Source: an uncultured Treponema sp.
GTDB lineage: Bacteria > Spirochaetota > Spirochaetia > Treponematales > Treponemataceae
Direction: 5' to 3'
DNA: 64,000 bases
NCBI GenBank assembly: GCA_949300145.1
Contig: CASGDA010000001.1
Coordinates: forward strand, 1-64,000
Shown here: positions 16,666 through 25,354 of the stretch, piece by piece
Position numbering within the stretch: the first letter of the stretch is position 1
Layout: every line of letters begins with the position of its first letter
The notes under the pieces: generated by a model
Told to the model about the DNA's origin: nothing
Databases searched by the model: none
What the model saw: the letters and a program-made list of their open reading frames with translations, nothing else
Program-made: the position numbers and the translations under genes

Positions 16666-17573
16666 CGGCGGGCGGTCACCGTAAGGAGATAAAAGGCGGT
16701 CTGCGTAATTACGGGAGCCTGTACGCCTTTCCAATGGGATTATGGTTCACCCTGTTTTTTATTTTTCCGCTGCTGATTATCGCAGTGTACAGCTTTCTCC
16801 AGAAAGGGGTTCACGGCGGGGTGGTCTGGAATTTCACGCTGAAGGCATACGACCAGATGCTGACAGCCTCTTACGGAAAGCTTTTTGTAAGGACGCTTTT
16901 TGTAAGCATTGTTTCCACTGCCTTATGTATCCTGCTTGCCCTTCCATGCGGATATGCGATGGCGAAAAGCAGGCACCAGACACTCCTGCTGTTTTTAATC
17001 ATGATACCTTTCTGGACAAACTCCCTTATACGCATAAACGCCTGGATAGGAATCCTCGGAAATGAGGGTGTCATAAACGAATTCCTCCTGAAAATCGGAC
17101 TCATAAAAGAGGAAGTCCGCTTCCTTTATAACCAGAACGCGGTCATACTTGTCCTGGTTTATATGTTCCTGCCCTACGCCATACTGCCGGTTTTTACGGC
17201 GATAGACAAATTCGATTTCGCGCTCCTGGAAGCTGCCAGGGATCTGGGGGCTACGAAGATGCAGTCCCTTGTAAAGGTGATGCTCCCCAACATACAGGCG
17301 GGCATAATCACAGCGTTTATTTTCACCTTCATTCCGATTTTCGGAACATATACAGTCCCCCTTTTCGTAGGCGGGAAAGATTCCTACATGATTGGAAACG
17401 TGATTGTGGACCAGGCTACAAAAATCGGAAACTGGCCGCTGGCGGCAGCGATTTCCATGGTGATTACGGTTTTGAGTACGGCGGCGGTTCTTGTCATGAT
17501 GGCCGCAAGTTCCAGCGAGGGGAAAAAACACGGCGGCAGGCATAAAACGGAGGCAGACCGTGGGGAAATTTGA
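16662..17573 (+). CDS. potB: Spermidine/putrescine ABC transporter permease PotB
   Basis: 303 residues, about six transmembrane helices. The EAA loop that docks on the ATPase is visible as LLEAARDLGATKMQSLVKVMLPN. The ATG overlaps the potA stop by four bases (ATGA), so the two are translationally coupled. It forms the translocation channel with PotC. Confidence 0.92.
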   Translation: MTAGGHRKEIKGGLRNYGSLYAFPMGLWFTLFFIFPLLIIAVYSFLQKGVHGGVVWNFTLKAYDQMLTASYGKLFVRTLFVSIVSTALCILLALPCGYAMAKSRHQTLLLFLIMIPFWTNSLIRINAWIGILGNEGVINEFLLKIGLIKEEVRFLYNQNAVILVLVYMFLPYAILPVFTAIDKFDFALLEAARDLGATKMQSLVKVMLPNIQAGIITAFIFTFIPIFGTYTVPLFVGGKDSYMIGNVIVDQATKIGNWPLAAAISMVITVLSTAAVLVMMAASSSEGKKHGGRHKTEADRGEI

Positions 17574-18453
17574 AAGCGCCTTTGAAGGCGACGTTCTGAC
17601 AAAAAAACTGATATCCCGCATAAACAAGAAGCATCCGAAATCGGAGCCCGCCCGGCACGCCCGGAGGTCATGGCAAAGGCAGTTTTCCTTTTCGTCTTTC
17701 GTGATGGCGTTCGCCGTGGCCTTCCTGTTCCTTCCGCTGGCGGTCATCATATTCTATTCATTCAACAGCGCTAAGGGAATGATGTGGGAAGGCTTCTCCC
17801 TGCGCTGGTACGAGCAGCTGTTCCTGAATTCAGAGAAACTCTGGTCATCGTTCCTGAACAGCGCGGTCATCGCCCTGCTGTCTTCCGTGGCGGCGACGGC
17901 CATGGGAACCCTTGCAGCCATAGGTGTAAAACGCTACAGGTTTCTGGGAAGAACATACATACAGACCGTCACCTTTTTACCGATGATACTTCCGGAAGTT
18001 ATTCTGGGACTTTCCATGCTGATTTTCTTTTCCGCGGTGAATATACGCCTCGGAATGCTGAGCATTTTCATCGCCCACACAACTTTCTGCCTTCCGTTTG
18101 TTTTCCTGATGGTGCTCGCCCGGCTGGACGAATTTGATTATTCCATAGTGGAAGCCGCCTATGATCTGGGAGCGAATGAAAAGCAGACCCTCCGGCTGGT
18201 GATTATACCGAACATACTCCCGGGCGTTGTATCGGCGTTCCTTATGTCCGTCACAATGTCCCTGGAAGACTTTGTAATAACGTTCTTCGTTTCGGGACCG
18301 GGCTCCACCACACTGCCCCTCTATGTTTTCTCGATGGTACGCTACGGGGTTTCGCCGGTAATAAACGCCCTGTCGTTCATCCTGATTCTCGGAACAATGC
18401 TGTTAGCTTATATCCTGCGCAATTTCTTGAAAAGCTTCGCGGCATCCAAATAA
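17560..18453 (+). CDS. potC: Spermidine/putrescine ABC transporter permease PotC
   Basis: 297 residues. A GTG start, preceded by GGAGG at good spacing, overlaps potB by 14 bases. After an unusually long, basic cytoplasmic N-terminus of about 45 residues come six hydrophobic segments and the EAA loop (VEAAYDLGANEKQTLRLVIIPN). It pairs with PotB in the inner membrane. Confidence 0.92.
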   Translation: MGKFESAFEGDVLTKKLISRINKKHPKSEPARHARRSWQRQFSFSSFVMAFAVAFLFLPLAVIIFYSFNSAKGMMWEGFSLRWYEQLFLNSEKLWSSFLNSAVIALLSSVAATAMGTLAAIGVKRYRFLGRTYIQTVTFLPMILPEVILGLSMLIFFSAVNIRLGMLSIFIAHTTFCLPFVFLMVLARLDEFDYSIVEAAYDLGANEKQTLRLVIIPNILPGVVSAFLMSVTMSLEDFVITFFVSGPGSTTLPLYVFSMVRYGVSPVINALSFILILGTMLLAYILRNFLKSFAASK

Positions 18454-18493
18454 AACTCTGCGTATTTTCAATTTTAATATTCAGGAGAGAAGA

Positions 18494-19534
18494 ATGAAAA
18501 AAAGCTTTCAACTTAAAAACGCGGCTGTCCTTGCGGGGATATTCGCGGCATCCTTGTTCCTTGCGGCCTGCGGCGGAAAGACACTGTATCTGTACAACTG
18601 GACTTATTACACGCCCGATTCCGTGATAGAAAAGTTTGAAGCGGAGTTCGATGTGAAAGTCGTGTACGATGACTACCCCACCAACGAGGACATGTACACA
18701 AAACTCAGGGGCGGGGCGTCGGGCTACGACATTGTAATACCTTCCCAGGATTATGTATCGATAATGAAAAAGCAGGATATGCTCGAAAAGATAGATCATT
18801 CAAAAATACCCAACCTGAAATACCTGAGACCGGAAGTCATTGAAAAGGCGGACTACGATCCGTCACTGGACTACTCCGTCCCTTATTACTGGGGTGCGGC
18901 AGGCATAGCGGTGAACAAAACAAAACTTCAGGATTATGAAAGAACCTGGGATATTTTTTCGATGGACGGGATACAGGGACGGGCGTGCATGCTTGACGAC
19001 ATGCGTGAAGTCATCGGAGACGCGCTTTCCTTCCTGGGGTATTCCGTCAACACCACGGACAAGGCCCAGCTCAACGAAGCCCTGGCTGTAGTGAATGGAT
19101 GGAAATCCAATCTCGCTAAATTCGACGCGGATATGTACGGGAAGTCTTTCGCGGAAGGGGAATTCTGGATTGTGCAGGGTTATCCTGAATGCATTTTCTC
19201 GGAATATCCGGCTTCGCGTCGGGACGAAGTTGACTTTTTCATACCGGAAGCCGGCGGGCCGATGTACATAGACAGCATGTGTATTCCCAAGGGAGCAAAA
19301 AATATTGAACTGGCCCACGAGTTCATAAATTTTATCCTGAGGCCTGAAATCTACGCTGAATTCCTGGATACATTCGGATTCCCGTCAACGATACACACAG
19401 AGGCGGGGGCTCATAAAAAGGAAGCGCCCTTCTATCCCCCGGAAATGCTGCGGAACTGTGAGCTGAAAAAGGATTTGGGAGCGAACCTCGAGCTTTACAA
19501 TGAAGTGTGGCAACAGATACGCTTCGGGGAATAA
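18494..19534 (+). CDS. potD: Polyamine-binding lipoprotein PotD
   Basis: 346 residues. A lipoprotein signal ends in LAAC with the lipidated Cys at residue 26. The mature protein starts with LYLYNWTYYTPDSVIEKFE, the classic PotD/PotF opening, and has SGYDIVIPSQDYV and the VPYYWGAAGIAVNK hinge segment. It captures spermidine or putrescine and delivers it to PotBC. AGGAGA precedes the ATG. It is the last gene of the potABCD operon. Confidence 0.93.
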   Translation: MKKSFQLKNAAVLAGIFAASLFLAACGGKTLYLYNWTYYTPDSVIEKFEAEFDVKVVYDDYPTNEDMYTKLRGGASGYDIVIPSQDYVSIMKKQDMLEKIDHSKIPNLKYLRPEVIEKADYDPSLDYSVPYYWGAAGIAVNKTKLQDYERTWDIFSMDGIQGRACMLDDMREVIGDALSFLGYSVNTTDKAQLNEALAVVNGWKSNLAKFDADMYGKSFAEGEFWIVQGYPECIFSEYPASRRDEVDFFIPEAGGPMYIDSMCIPKGAKNIELAHEFINFILRPEIYAEFLDTFGFPSTIHTEAGAHKKEAPFYPPEMLRNCELKKDLGANLELYNEVWQQIRFGE

Positions 19535-19541
19535 AGGCAGG

Positions 19542-19979
19542 TTAAACAGGAACCCTGAATTCCTCATACCGGACGCGGCCGGCTTTTACGGCTTCTTTCA
19601 GGCTTTCCTCAACCGGGGAAAGTCTGGAGGAGCCGGACTTAACCTCCACAAAAACCACCTCGGAAACAGACCCGGAGGACAGTCCCGTAAAAGCGATAAA
19701 GTCCACGGGTTTCCCGATGAAACGGGCTTCAGCCGGATTCACCGGAAAGCCCGGCAGAACGGGGCTTATCTGCTCCGCCATCTGTCCGGTTAAAACAGCC
19801 CTGGACCGCCTGACCGCATCCGCCCTCTCCGTTTTCACGCGGTTTTTCATTCCCGCCGAAAAAATCATTCCGCCGAGTTTTATCCCTATAATCAGAAACA
19901 AAACCGCGGATGCGGTGACACAGGCAAAAAACACCGCGGCGGGAAAATACACATCCGAAAGCACAGACATCAATTCCAT
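19542..19979 (-). CDS. Holliday-junction-resolvase-like endonuclease domain protein (COG4741 type)
   Basis: 145 residues from the ATG at 19979, chosen because GGGGA lies 8 bases upstream. An upstream ATG at 20021 has no such site. The N-terminus has one membrane helix (FPAAVFFACVTASAVLFLIIGIK). The C-terminal half carries PVDFIAFTGL, VVFVEVKSG and the ending AGRVRYEEFRV, the pattern of membrane-linked predicted endonucleases distantly related to archaeal Holliday junction resolvases. The D and the E-V-K are the likely catalytic residues of a PD-(D/E)xK fold. The role is not known. It converges with potD. Confidence 0.7.
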   Translation of the reverse strand: MELMSVLSDVYFPAAVFFACVTASAVLFLIIGIKLGGMIFSAGMKNRVKTERADAVRRSRAVLTGQMAEQISPVLPGFPVNPAEARFIGKPVDFIAFTGLSSGSVSEVVFVEVKSGSSRLSPVEESLKEAVKAGRVRYEEFRVPV

Positions 19980-20027
19980 AAAATAAATCCCCGTTGAATC
20001 ACATGCGATGCGCAACATCACATAAAA

Positions 20028-21518
20028 TCAATTTTCACGGCAAAGCTCCAGAGTCTTTAATCTGGCGCTGTCAATTTTTATAAAGAGGTTCTTTTCATGG
20101 GAGGGAAGGACAGTACCCTTCGGCGCCCCTTTCGCACGGCGGAGATATTTTACCTGTGTGCAATATACATCCCCTGACCCGTTGTTCCTTCCTTTTGAAT
20201 AAAAAACAGCCAGGGTTCCGGCATCGAGTAATATATCAAGGGGGATTGTCTTTCCCGGCCTGTTTTTGATAAAGACATAACCGCCCGGCCAGTCCCGCGC
20301 ATGAAGCCACATATCCGAACCGCGCACAAAATGCCTGAGCAATTCGTCGTTTTCCGCCGCACTGCGGCCGACAAGCATAAGCCAATCATTGCGCCGGAAA
20401 ACCGGCCCGGGGAAACGCTTTGAATTATTTTCTTTGGAAAGCGTCTGGGTCCGCAGCTTTTTCTGGATTACAAGAGGATCGGTCTCTTTTTCAATTTCAG
20501 AAAGCTGTCTGCGCAGACGGGCCAGATTTTCTTCGGCGGCTTTTATATCCCCGGTTAAATCCTCAAGTCCGGAAACCGCTTTTTTATATCCGGCATAAAA
20601 CGCGGCCGCATTTTCCTGCGGGGAAATCCGGGGATTCAGCGGGATGCGTACAACCGAGCCCGGTGATTCGGCTTCATAATCCTCCACCTCAATGAAGGAA
20701 GCTCCAGGTTTAACGGCCCACAGGTTCGCCGTCAAAAGATCCCCCTGCCTGCGGAGGCGGTCAGCGTTAAGGAAATCCGCCCGCTTAGCATTCAGTTTTT
20801 CCAGGGATCTTTCCAGTTTGGCGAATCTGACGGAAAAACGGCGGCGGGCTTCCTCCACAAGCGCGTTTCTGGAAAGGGTTTCCGCGCGGGAAGAATACCA
20901 GTCCTCAACGGCGGAATTATACGGCCACGGGTTCCTGTTTACGGTTTCCGCCGGACAGCCGTCCCCTTCCCCACGGTCTAAAAGCCGGGCGAAATCCCTG
21001 GCTGTAAAATCAGATGAAGAGGCGGCCCTTTTGTTTTCACCAGGACTGTACTCCCACATTCCGCCGGAAACCTCTCCCCGCCGGGGTCTGCGGTAAAAAA
21101 CATCGAGAATCCTGTTATCCCCGTCCGTGACGATTATGTTCGCCGCTCCGCTCCACAAACGGACGTACATGAAAAACCGCTCGCCGCCCTTCGACAGGCC
21201 GAATTTCACAATGCGGTCTGTTCCAATCTGGACGGCTGAATCGATGCGGGCGCCTTTTATCCTGGAACGCAGGAATTCCATAAACCGCAGGGGTTTTTCA
21301 AATTTCGGAATTCTGGATGAGTAACTGTGCATCCGGCATGCTCCGTGTGCAAGACAAATGAAAAGCGTGAAAGGAACAGCTTCCTTTCCCTCCCTGGCAC
21401 CTGAATAAAGATAAAAAGCCATCGCATCAAAAGAGGGCTGGACAATATTTTGAATAAAAGAACCTTCCAGCGGAAGTTCATTTAAAATCCTGTCAATTTC
21501 GGCGCAATTCAAAGACAT
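20028..21518 (-). CDS. rqcH: NFACT family protein RqcH (Rqc2 homologue)
   Basis: 496 residues. An N-terminal NFACT-N domain starts near residue 1, followed by a long coiled coil (about 225-345, rich in RRRFSVRFAKLERSLEKL-type heptads). The C-terminal NFACT-R domain has WLMLVGRSAAENDEL, DMWLHARDWPGGYVFIKN and SGDVYCTQVKYLRRAKG. RqcH binds stalled 50S subunits with peptidyl-tRNA and recruits tRNA-Ala to add degradation-tagging alanine tails. The chain is somewhat shorter than the Bacillus protein. The family was formerly annotated as fibronectin-binding protein. Confidence 0.85.
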   Translation of the reverse strand: MSLNCAEIDRILNELPLEGSFIQNIVQPSFDAMAFYLYSGAREGKEAVPFTLFICLAHGACRMHSYSSRIPKFEKPLRFMEFLRSRIKGARIDSAVQIGTDRIVKFGLSKGGERFFMYVRLWSGAANIIVTDGDNRILDVFYRRPRRGEVSGGMWEYSPGENKRAASSSDFTARDFARLLDRGEGDGCPAETVNRNPWPYNSAVEDWYSSRAETLSRNALVEEARRRFSVRFAKLERSLEKLNAKRADFLNADRLRRQGDLLTANLWAVKPGASFIEVEDYEAESPGSVVRIPLNPRISPQENAAAFYAGYKKAVSGLEDLTGDIKAAEENLARLRRQLSEIEKETDPLVIQKKLRTQTLSKENNSKRFPGPVFRRNDWLMLVGRSAAENDELLRHFVRGSDMWLHARDWPGGYVFIKNRPGKTIPLDILLDAGTLAVFYSKGRNNGSGDVYCTQVKYLRRAKGAPKGTVLPSHEKNLFIKIDSARLKTLELCREN

Positions 21519-21702
21519 GAACCGAATATACCAGAAGAAAAAAGAAACGGCAAATAAAATTTTTATTTTCCAAAAATAATGTACCCGTGAAAATAATATC
21601 TGTGATAGAATATTTTTGTTTATTCTCTTGATACGTAATCACAGGTGATAAACTCCCGGGTTTAATTACTAACCCAGATTTACTTGAACTAGGAGGATAT
21701 AT

Positions 21703-23013
21703 ATGTCGGATCAATTTGAAATTCAGGTACAGGAATTCGATGCAGTAGACGAAAGTTTCTTTGAAGTTGAAAATATCTCACAGGATGAAAAAGAAAAGCG
21801 GGAAAGAGCAGCCGAAAGGCAGAAATTCGCGAAAGATTTCTCTTTCAGACAGCTGGGATCCATCGCCCAATATATGGAACCTGTAAGCGTCGCCCATCCT
21901 CTGGAGTATGTTTTAAATGTATTTGCGGAAAATCCTGAAATCCAGGCGGTTCCCGTAGAAGAGTACGACGTTGTAATCGGATACATCGACAGAAAAACAA
22001 TGGAAGAAACCACAAAGAACGTTTTGCAGCGTTTTGTGGCGAAGGACACGATTGAATATGTGAGAAGGGTTCCGATAGTTCTGTACGCGAAGGAGTATTC
22101 GGAGCAGGTTCTTGAAAAGCTGTCCACGGCTTCAAGGGAATTCAATATATCGTTTTTCCCGGTTTTCCATCACAGAAAATCCTTCTACGGACTCGTATCT
22201 TTGGACGAGCTCCTCGAAAGAATCGCCGATATTCGCCGGCAGGATTTGGAAAAGGCAAGGGTTGTACAGCAGGGGCTTCTTCCGGACAATTCGGTTTTGA
22301 AAAACCTGCCCTTCAAAGTATGTGCCTGGAACCGTATGGCGAACCCCATCGGCGGCGATTTGTACGCCATATACAAGCTTTCGGACTCAATGTACCTTGC
22401 CGGCTGTTTTGACGTTTCAGGAAAGAACGTGGCGGCCGCCCTTATTACCATTGCCCTGGGTTCTTTCTTTTCCGCCCTTAAACGTTTCCCCCAGGCGGTT
22501 TCCACACCGAAAAAAATCCTTTCGGAGCTTGACCTGTTTATCGAGGACATCGTTCCCATGGGAACTTTCGTAACGGCTGCGGTCTGTTACATTGACTTGA
22601 AAAACAAAAGACTGTCCGTTTTTAACTGCGGTCATACCAATATATATTTCTTCCTGCCGGGGAAAACTTCCGCAGACGGCGGCAGCCAGAAGATAAAGCT
22701 TTCTGAAATTGAAGCCTTCCTTCCGCCTCTCGGGATGGGAGCCGTGGCGGAGAGTCTTTCGGAAGCCAGTGTCAAGGTTCCCTGCTGTCCTGTTGTGCCG
22801 GGCTTGAAGGTGGAAATGTATTCCGACGGTCTGCCGGACATGCAGACGGATGAAGGCATAAGGTACGGGGACGACAGGACAAAGGATTTCTTCAAATCCA
22901 TTTACTCCCTGGAAGGTGATGCCGTCACCGCGAAAATAGAGGCAGCTGTCTCCCATTGGACGGGGAAAGCCATGCTCCCGGATGACATCACCGTGATGGA
23001 CATTTCATTTTAA
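21703..23013 (+). CDS. PP2C-type serine phosphatase (RsbU/SpoIIE family) with CBS-like N-terminus
   Basis: 436 residues. Residues about 45-165 resemble a CBS-type pair (QYMEPVSVAHPLEYVLNVF, and FYGLVSLDELLERI). The C-terminal half is the SpoIIE/RsbU phosphatase domain: ARVVQQGLLPDN, NPIGGDLYAIY, GCFDVSGKNVAAALI, FNCGHTNIYFF, MYSDGLPDMQ and DDITVMDISF, with the Asp residues that bind Mn/Mg. Such phosphatases switch anti-sigma/anti-anti-sigma partners, but no STAS or HATPase gene is adjacent. A strong AGGAGG precedes the ATG. The 184-base divergent spacer to rqcH holds no clear consensus promoter. Confidence 0.85.
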   Translation: MSDQFEIQVQEFDAVDESFFEVENISQDEKEKRERAAERQKFAKDFSFRQLGSIAQYMEPVSVAHPLEYVLNVFAENPEIQAVPVEEYDVVIGYIDRKTMEETTKNVLQRFVAKDTIEYVRRVPIVLYAKEYSEQVLEKLSTASREFNISFFPVFHHRKSFYGLVSLDELLERIADIRRQDLEKARVVQQGLLPDNSVLKNLPFKVCAWNRMANPIGGDLYAIYKLSDSMYLAGCFDVSGKNVAAALITIALGSFFSALKRFPQAVSTPKKILSELDLFIEDIVPMGTFVTAAVCYIDLKNKRLSVFNCGHTNIYFFLPGKTSADGGSQKIKLSEIEAFLPPLGMGAVAESLSEASVKVPCCPVVPGLKVEMYSDGLPDMQTDEGIRYGDDRTKDFFKSIYSLEGDAVTAKIEAAVSHWTGKAMLPDDITVMDISF

Positions 23014-23075
23014 CAACCTGGGACCGTCACAGCGGCATCCGGCGGAACCGGAGCCCGGAGTCAGGCGGCGACAGG

Positions 23076-24086
23076 TTATTTCCTGATTTCCTCGATTTCA
23101 TCCCAGTGGAAATCGAGGTTCATAAACTCAAATACGGGCTCACGCGGCGGACGGCGTTTGGCGTTGTGGGAGACTATTTCCGAATCCAAATTCAGGATGT
23201 CCGAACGGGAAAGATACGGCTCCCCGAAAGCGAGGACGGTTCCGTCTGCGGAAAACCTGAAAGGAACGGTCACGGTCATTTTCTCACCGGCATAGACGGG
23301 TTTATCCGCAGTCATGCTGATATTGTCCCCTGCAAGTTCCCAGTTTCCGCTTTCATAATTGCGCAGAGTTCCGCCCGTTCCGGTTACACATGTGTACAGC
23401 GACCCGTCAACAAAAAGGAACTTGGGAACGGAAAGGGTCTTATCCGGTTTTGCGGGGTCGGGAGCAAAGACGGCGCGGACATCCCGGAAACGGGCGTCAG
23501 TAAGCCAATAACGTATTTTGTAATAGCGCCGCCCGTCAAAGTAAAAACAGAAGAAGCTGCTGTCAGGTCCGCTCCTGTAAAGCATGATGGAATCAGTGTT
23601 TCCGGTACAAATCCAGAAGCCGGAAAACATGGAGTCGCCGGATTCAGTTCCGGTAAGCCCGGCACCGCCGTCGGGAACATCCCGGACATAAAAGCGGGTG
23701 AAAATCCCCGGCGGGGCGCCGCCACCGGTTCCGCCTGATAAAACCGCCACGGAAAAAACCGACGGTGATTTTTCTCCGGGATACAACACGGAACAAGTGA
23801 AAACCCCATCACCCGCACCGCCGGTGTCACAGGCGGAAACAGAACAGGGAATCCATCCTGCATCCTCGTAAACAAAGGCATAATAGGGTTTTAAGACTAT
23901 ACGCATCTTTCCTTCAGGTGAAAATTCCACAAAACGGGAGGAATTCTCCCATATGCCGTGCAAAATGGTTTCCGGCGGCTCATCAGAATATGCGGGGATA
24001 TGGACAAGGACAAAAAGAATGGAAAGTACGGAATAAAACCGCAGGCTGTCTGATTTTTTTTTGTTGCACTGATTCATGGCGCTCAT
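23076..24086 (-). CDS. Exported protein of unknown function
   Basis: 336 residues. The N-terminal signal peptide (LRFYSVLSILFVLVHIPAYS) suggests secretion. The mature chain is beta-rich with several phrases typical of bounded beta sheets (IWENSSRFVEFSPEGKMRIVL, FLFVDGSLYTCVTGTGGTL, MTVTVPFRFSADGTVLAFG). I recognise no domain. AGGA lies 4 bases before the ATG. The gene follows the small membrane protein gene by 9 bases, so the two are probably cotranscribed from the 24515-24544 promoter. Confidence 0.65.
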   Translation of the reverse strand: MSAMNQCNKKKSDSLRFYSVLSILFVLVHIPAYSDEPPETILHGIWENSSRFVEFSPEGKMRIVLKPYYAFVYEDAGWIPCSVSACDTGGAGDGVFTCSVLYPGEKSPSVFSVAVLSGGTGGGAPPGIFTRFYVRDVPDGGAGLTGTESGDSMFSGFWICTGNTDSIMLYRSGPDSSFFCFYFDGRRYYKIRYWLTDARFRDVRAVFAPDPAKPDKTLSVPKFLFVDGSLYTCVTGTGGTLRNYESGNWELAGDNISMTADKPVYAGEKMTVTVPFRFSADGTVLAFGEPYLSRSDILNLDSEIVSHNAKRRPPREPVFEFMNLDFHWDEIEEIRK

Positions 24087-24095
24087 AAATCCTGA

Positions 24096-24509
24096 CTAAA
24101 TCACAAAGAAAAAAAACAAAAACACAAGAAGGACATTAACACAAAGAAGCACTGCAAAACCGGCTTTTTTCGACGCCCCGGAATATTCATTTGAATCGAA
24201 CCGCCTGTAAAGAAAAAAGATAAAATCAAAAAACAAAAGAAGAAGCAAATAGCACAGGGAAACCACAACCTGCTGGGATAAGATCCTGAAATAAAGGCAT
24301 AAAAACAGGGTAAAAAACAACGCCGAAAAAATATAAAAAACCAAACTCAGATAACGCCGCAAACGCTCAACATCTATATTGCTTTTTTTCTCCGGCGGCA
24401 AACTGGAAATTCCCATGGCGAATTCCCAGCCGGGAAAACGGAATTTCAGCCAGAAAGCAGAAACAAGCAATAAAACAGCCGCAATTAAAACTGCCAGCGA
24501 AATAAACAT
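24096..24509 (-). CDS. Four-helix membrane protein
   Basis: 137 residues with hydrophobic segments near 3-20, 53-73, 78-98 and 115-136. The first loop has FPGWEFAMGISSLPPEKKSNIDVERLRRY, resembling DUF3784-type small membrane proteins (uncertain). The start codon lies 5 bases after the best -10 and no Shine-Dalgarno is visible. Confidence 0.6.
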   Translation of the reverse strand: MFISLAVLIAAVLLLVSAFWLKFRFPGWEFAMGISSLPPEKKSNIDVERLRRYLSLVFYIFSALFFTLFLCLYFRILSQQVVVSLCYLLLLLFFDFIFFLYRRFDSNEYSGASKKAGFAVLLCVNVLLVFLFFFFVI

Positions 24510-24514
24510 GTTTT

Positions 24515-24544
24515 TTTATACCGCCATTTACTCAATGTCGTCAA
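24515..24544 (-). promoter_or_regulatory. Promoter of the 24509 membrane protein gene
   Basis: Minus-strand TTGACG (24539-24544), an 18-base spacer, then TATAAA (24515-24520), with the ATG only five bases further. It faces away from the recO promoter. Confidence 0.5.
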
Positions 24545-24552
24545 GAAGCAGA

Positions 24553-24581
24553 TTGACAGATATCTTTCCTTCTTTCATTAT
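24553..24581 (+). promoter_or_regulatory. recO promoter ending 6 bases before the ATG
   Basis: TTGACA (24553-24558), a 17-base spacer, then CATTAT (24576-24581). The start codon is at 24588. No Shine-Dalgarno is present. Confidence 0.5.
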
Positions 24582-24587
24582 ATCGGA

Positions 24588-25340
24588 ATGGCGTCCCGTT
24601 CCTGGAGTTCCCAAGTAATTGTTCTCAGTATTTCTTCTTTCGGGGAAAACCACCGGGAAGCGTCTGTCCTGACAAAGGAAAAAGGGCTTATAAAAGCGGC
24701 GGTGTTCGGCGGGGCAAAGAGCAGGCTCCGTTCGTCAGTCGCGCCGTACCATTCCGGACAGATGTGGTTTTATTCGGATCCCGTGAAAAAAACAAACAAA
24801 ATAACAGATTTTGATGTGAAGCAATGGAGGGAAAACATCAGGGAAAATCTGGTGAGAACCTGGTGCGCCTCCCTGTGCACAGAAATCGTCCTGCGCTCCC
24901 AGGGAACCTGCGACTGGACTTTGGTAAACGCTTTTTTCGACGGAATAAACGTCTCGGAGGAAAACGAATGTAAAAGCGCAGTCATCCGTTTTTTATGGAG
25001 AACAGTGATTCTTTCAGGATTCAGGGTAGACATAGAAACTTGTTCCAGGTGTGGCAGAGACTATGGCGGAGAACAAGCAAATAGTGTATTATGGTATGTG
25101 CCGCAGGAAGACGGATGCGTCTGCGGCGGTTGTGCGGCGAGAAGCGAGCGTATTTTTCCGCTTTCGGATGAGAGCAGGTTTTATCTCCATGCGGTGGAAA
25201 CCTGCAGGCCTGGAATTTCCCGTTCAATAACCCTTTCCATGCAGGCTTACACGCAACTGCGGGAGTTCCTCTTTTTCATAACGGCAAGGATGCTCGGAGG
25301 GAAAATAAAAACGCTTGAAGCCGGGGCGGGAATTCTTTGA
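24588..25340 (+). CDS. recO: DNA repair protein RecO
   Basis: 250 residues. The N-terminal OB fold has VLTKEKGLIKAAVFGGAKSR, followed by a helical middle and a zinc-binding region with CSRCGRDYG and CVCGGC. RecO loads RecA onto SSB-coated single strands in the RecF pathway and anneals strands. Its stop overlaps the frame of the next gene, and recJ, which acts in the same recombination pathway, is two genes downstream. Confidence 0.88.
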   Translation: MASRSWSSQVIVLSISSFGENHREASVLTKEKGLIKAAVFGGAKSRLRSSVAPYHSGQMWFYSDPVKKTNKITDFDVKQWRENIRENLVRTWCASLCTEIVLRSQGTCDWTLVNAFFDGINVSEENECKSAVIRFLWRTVILSGFRVDIETCSRCGRDYGGEQANSVLWYVPQEDGCVCGGCAARSERIFPLSDESRFYLHAVETCRPGISRSITLSMQAYTQLREFLFFITARMLGGKIKTLEAGAGIL

Positions 25341-25354
25341 ATTACGGAGGAAAC

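Noticed and set aside
21600-21644. CTGTGAT and ATCACAG arms resembling a Crp site upstream of the phosphatase gene
   Set aside because: The arms are 31 bases apart instead of the usual 6, with another small hairpin between, so this is not a Crp operator.
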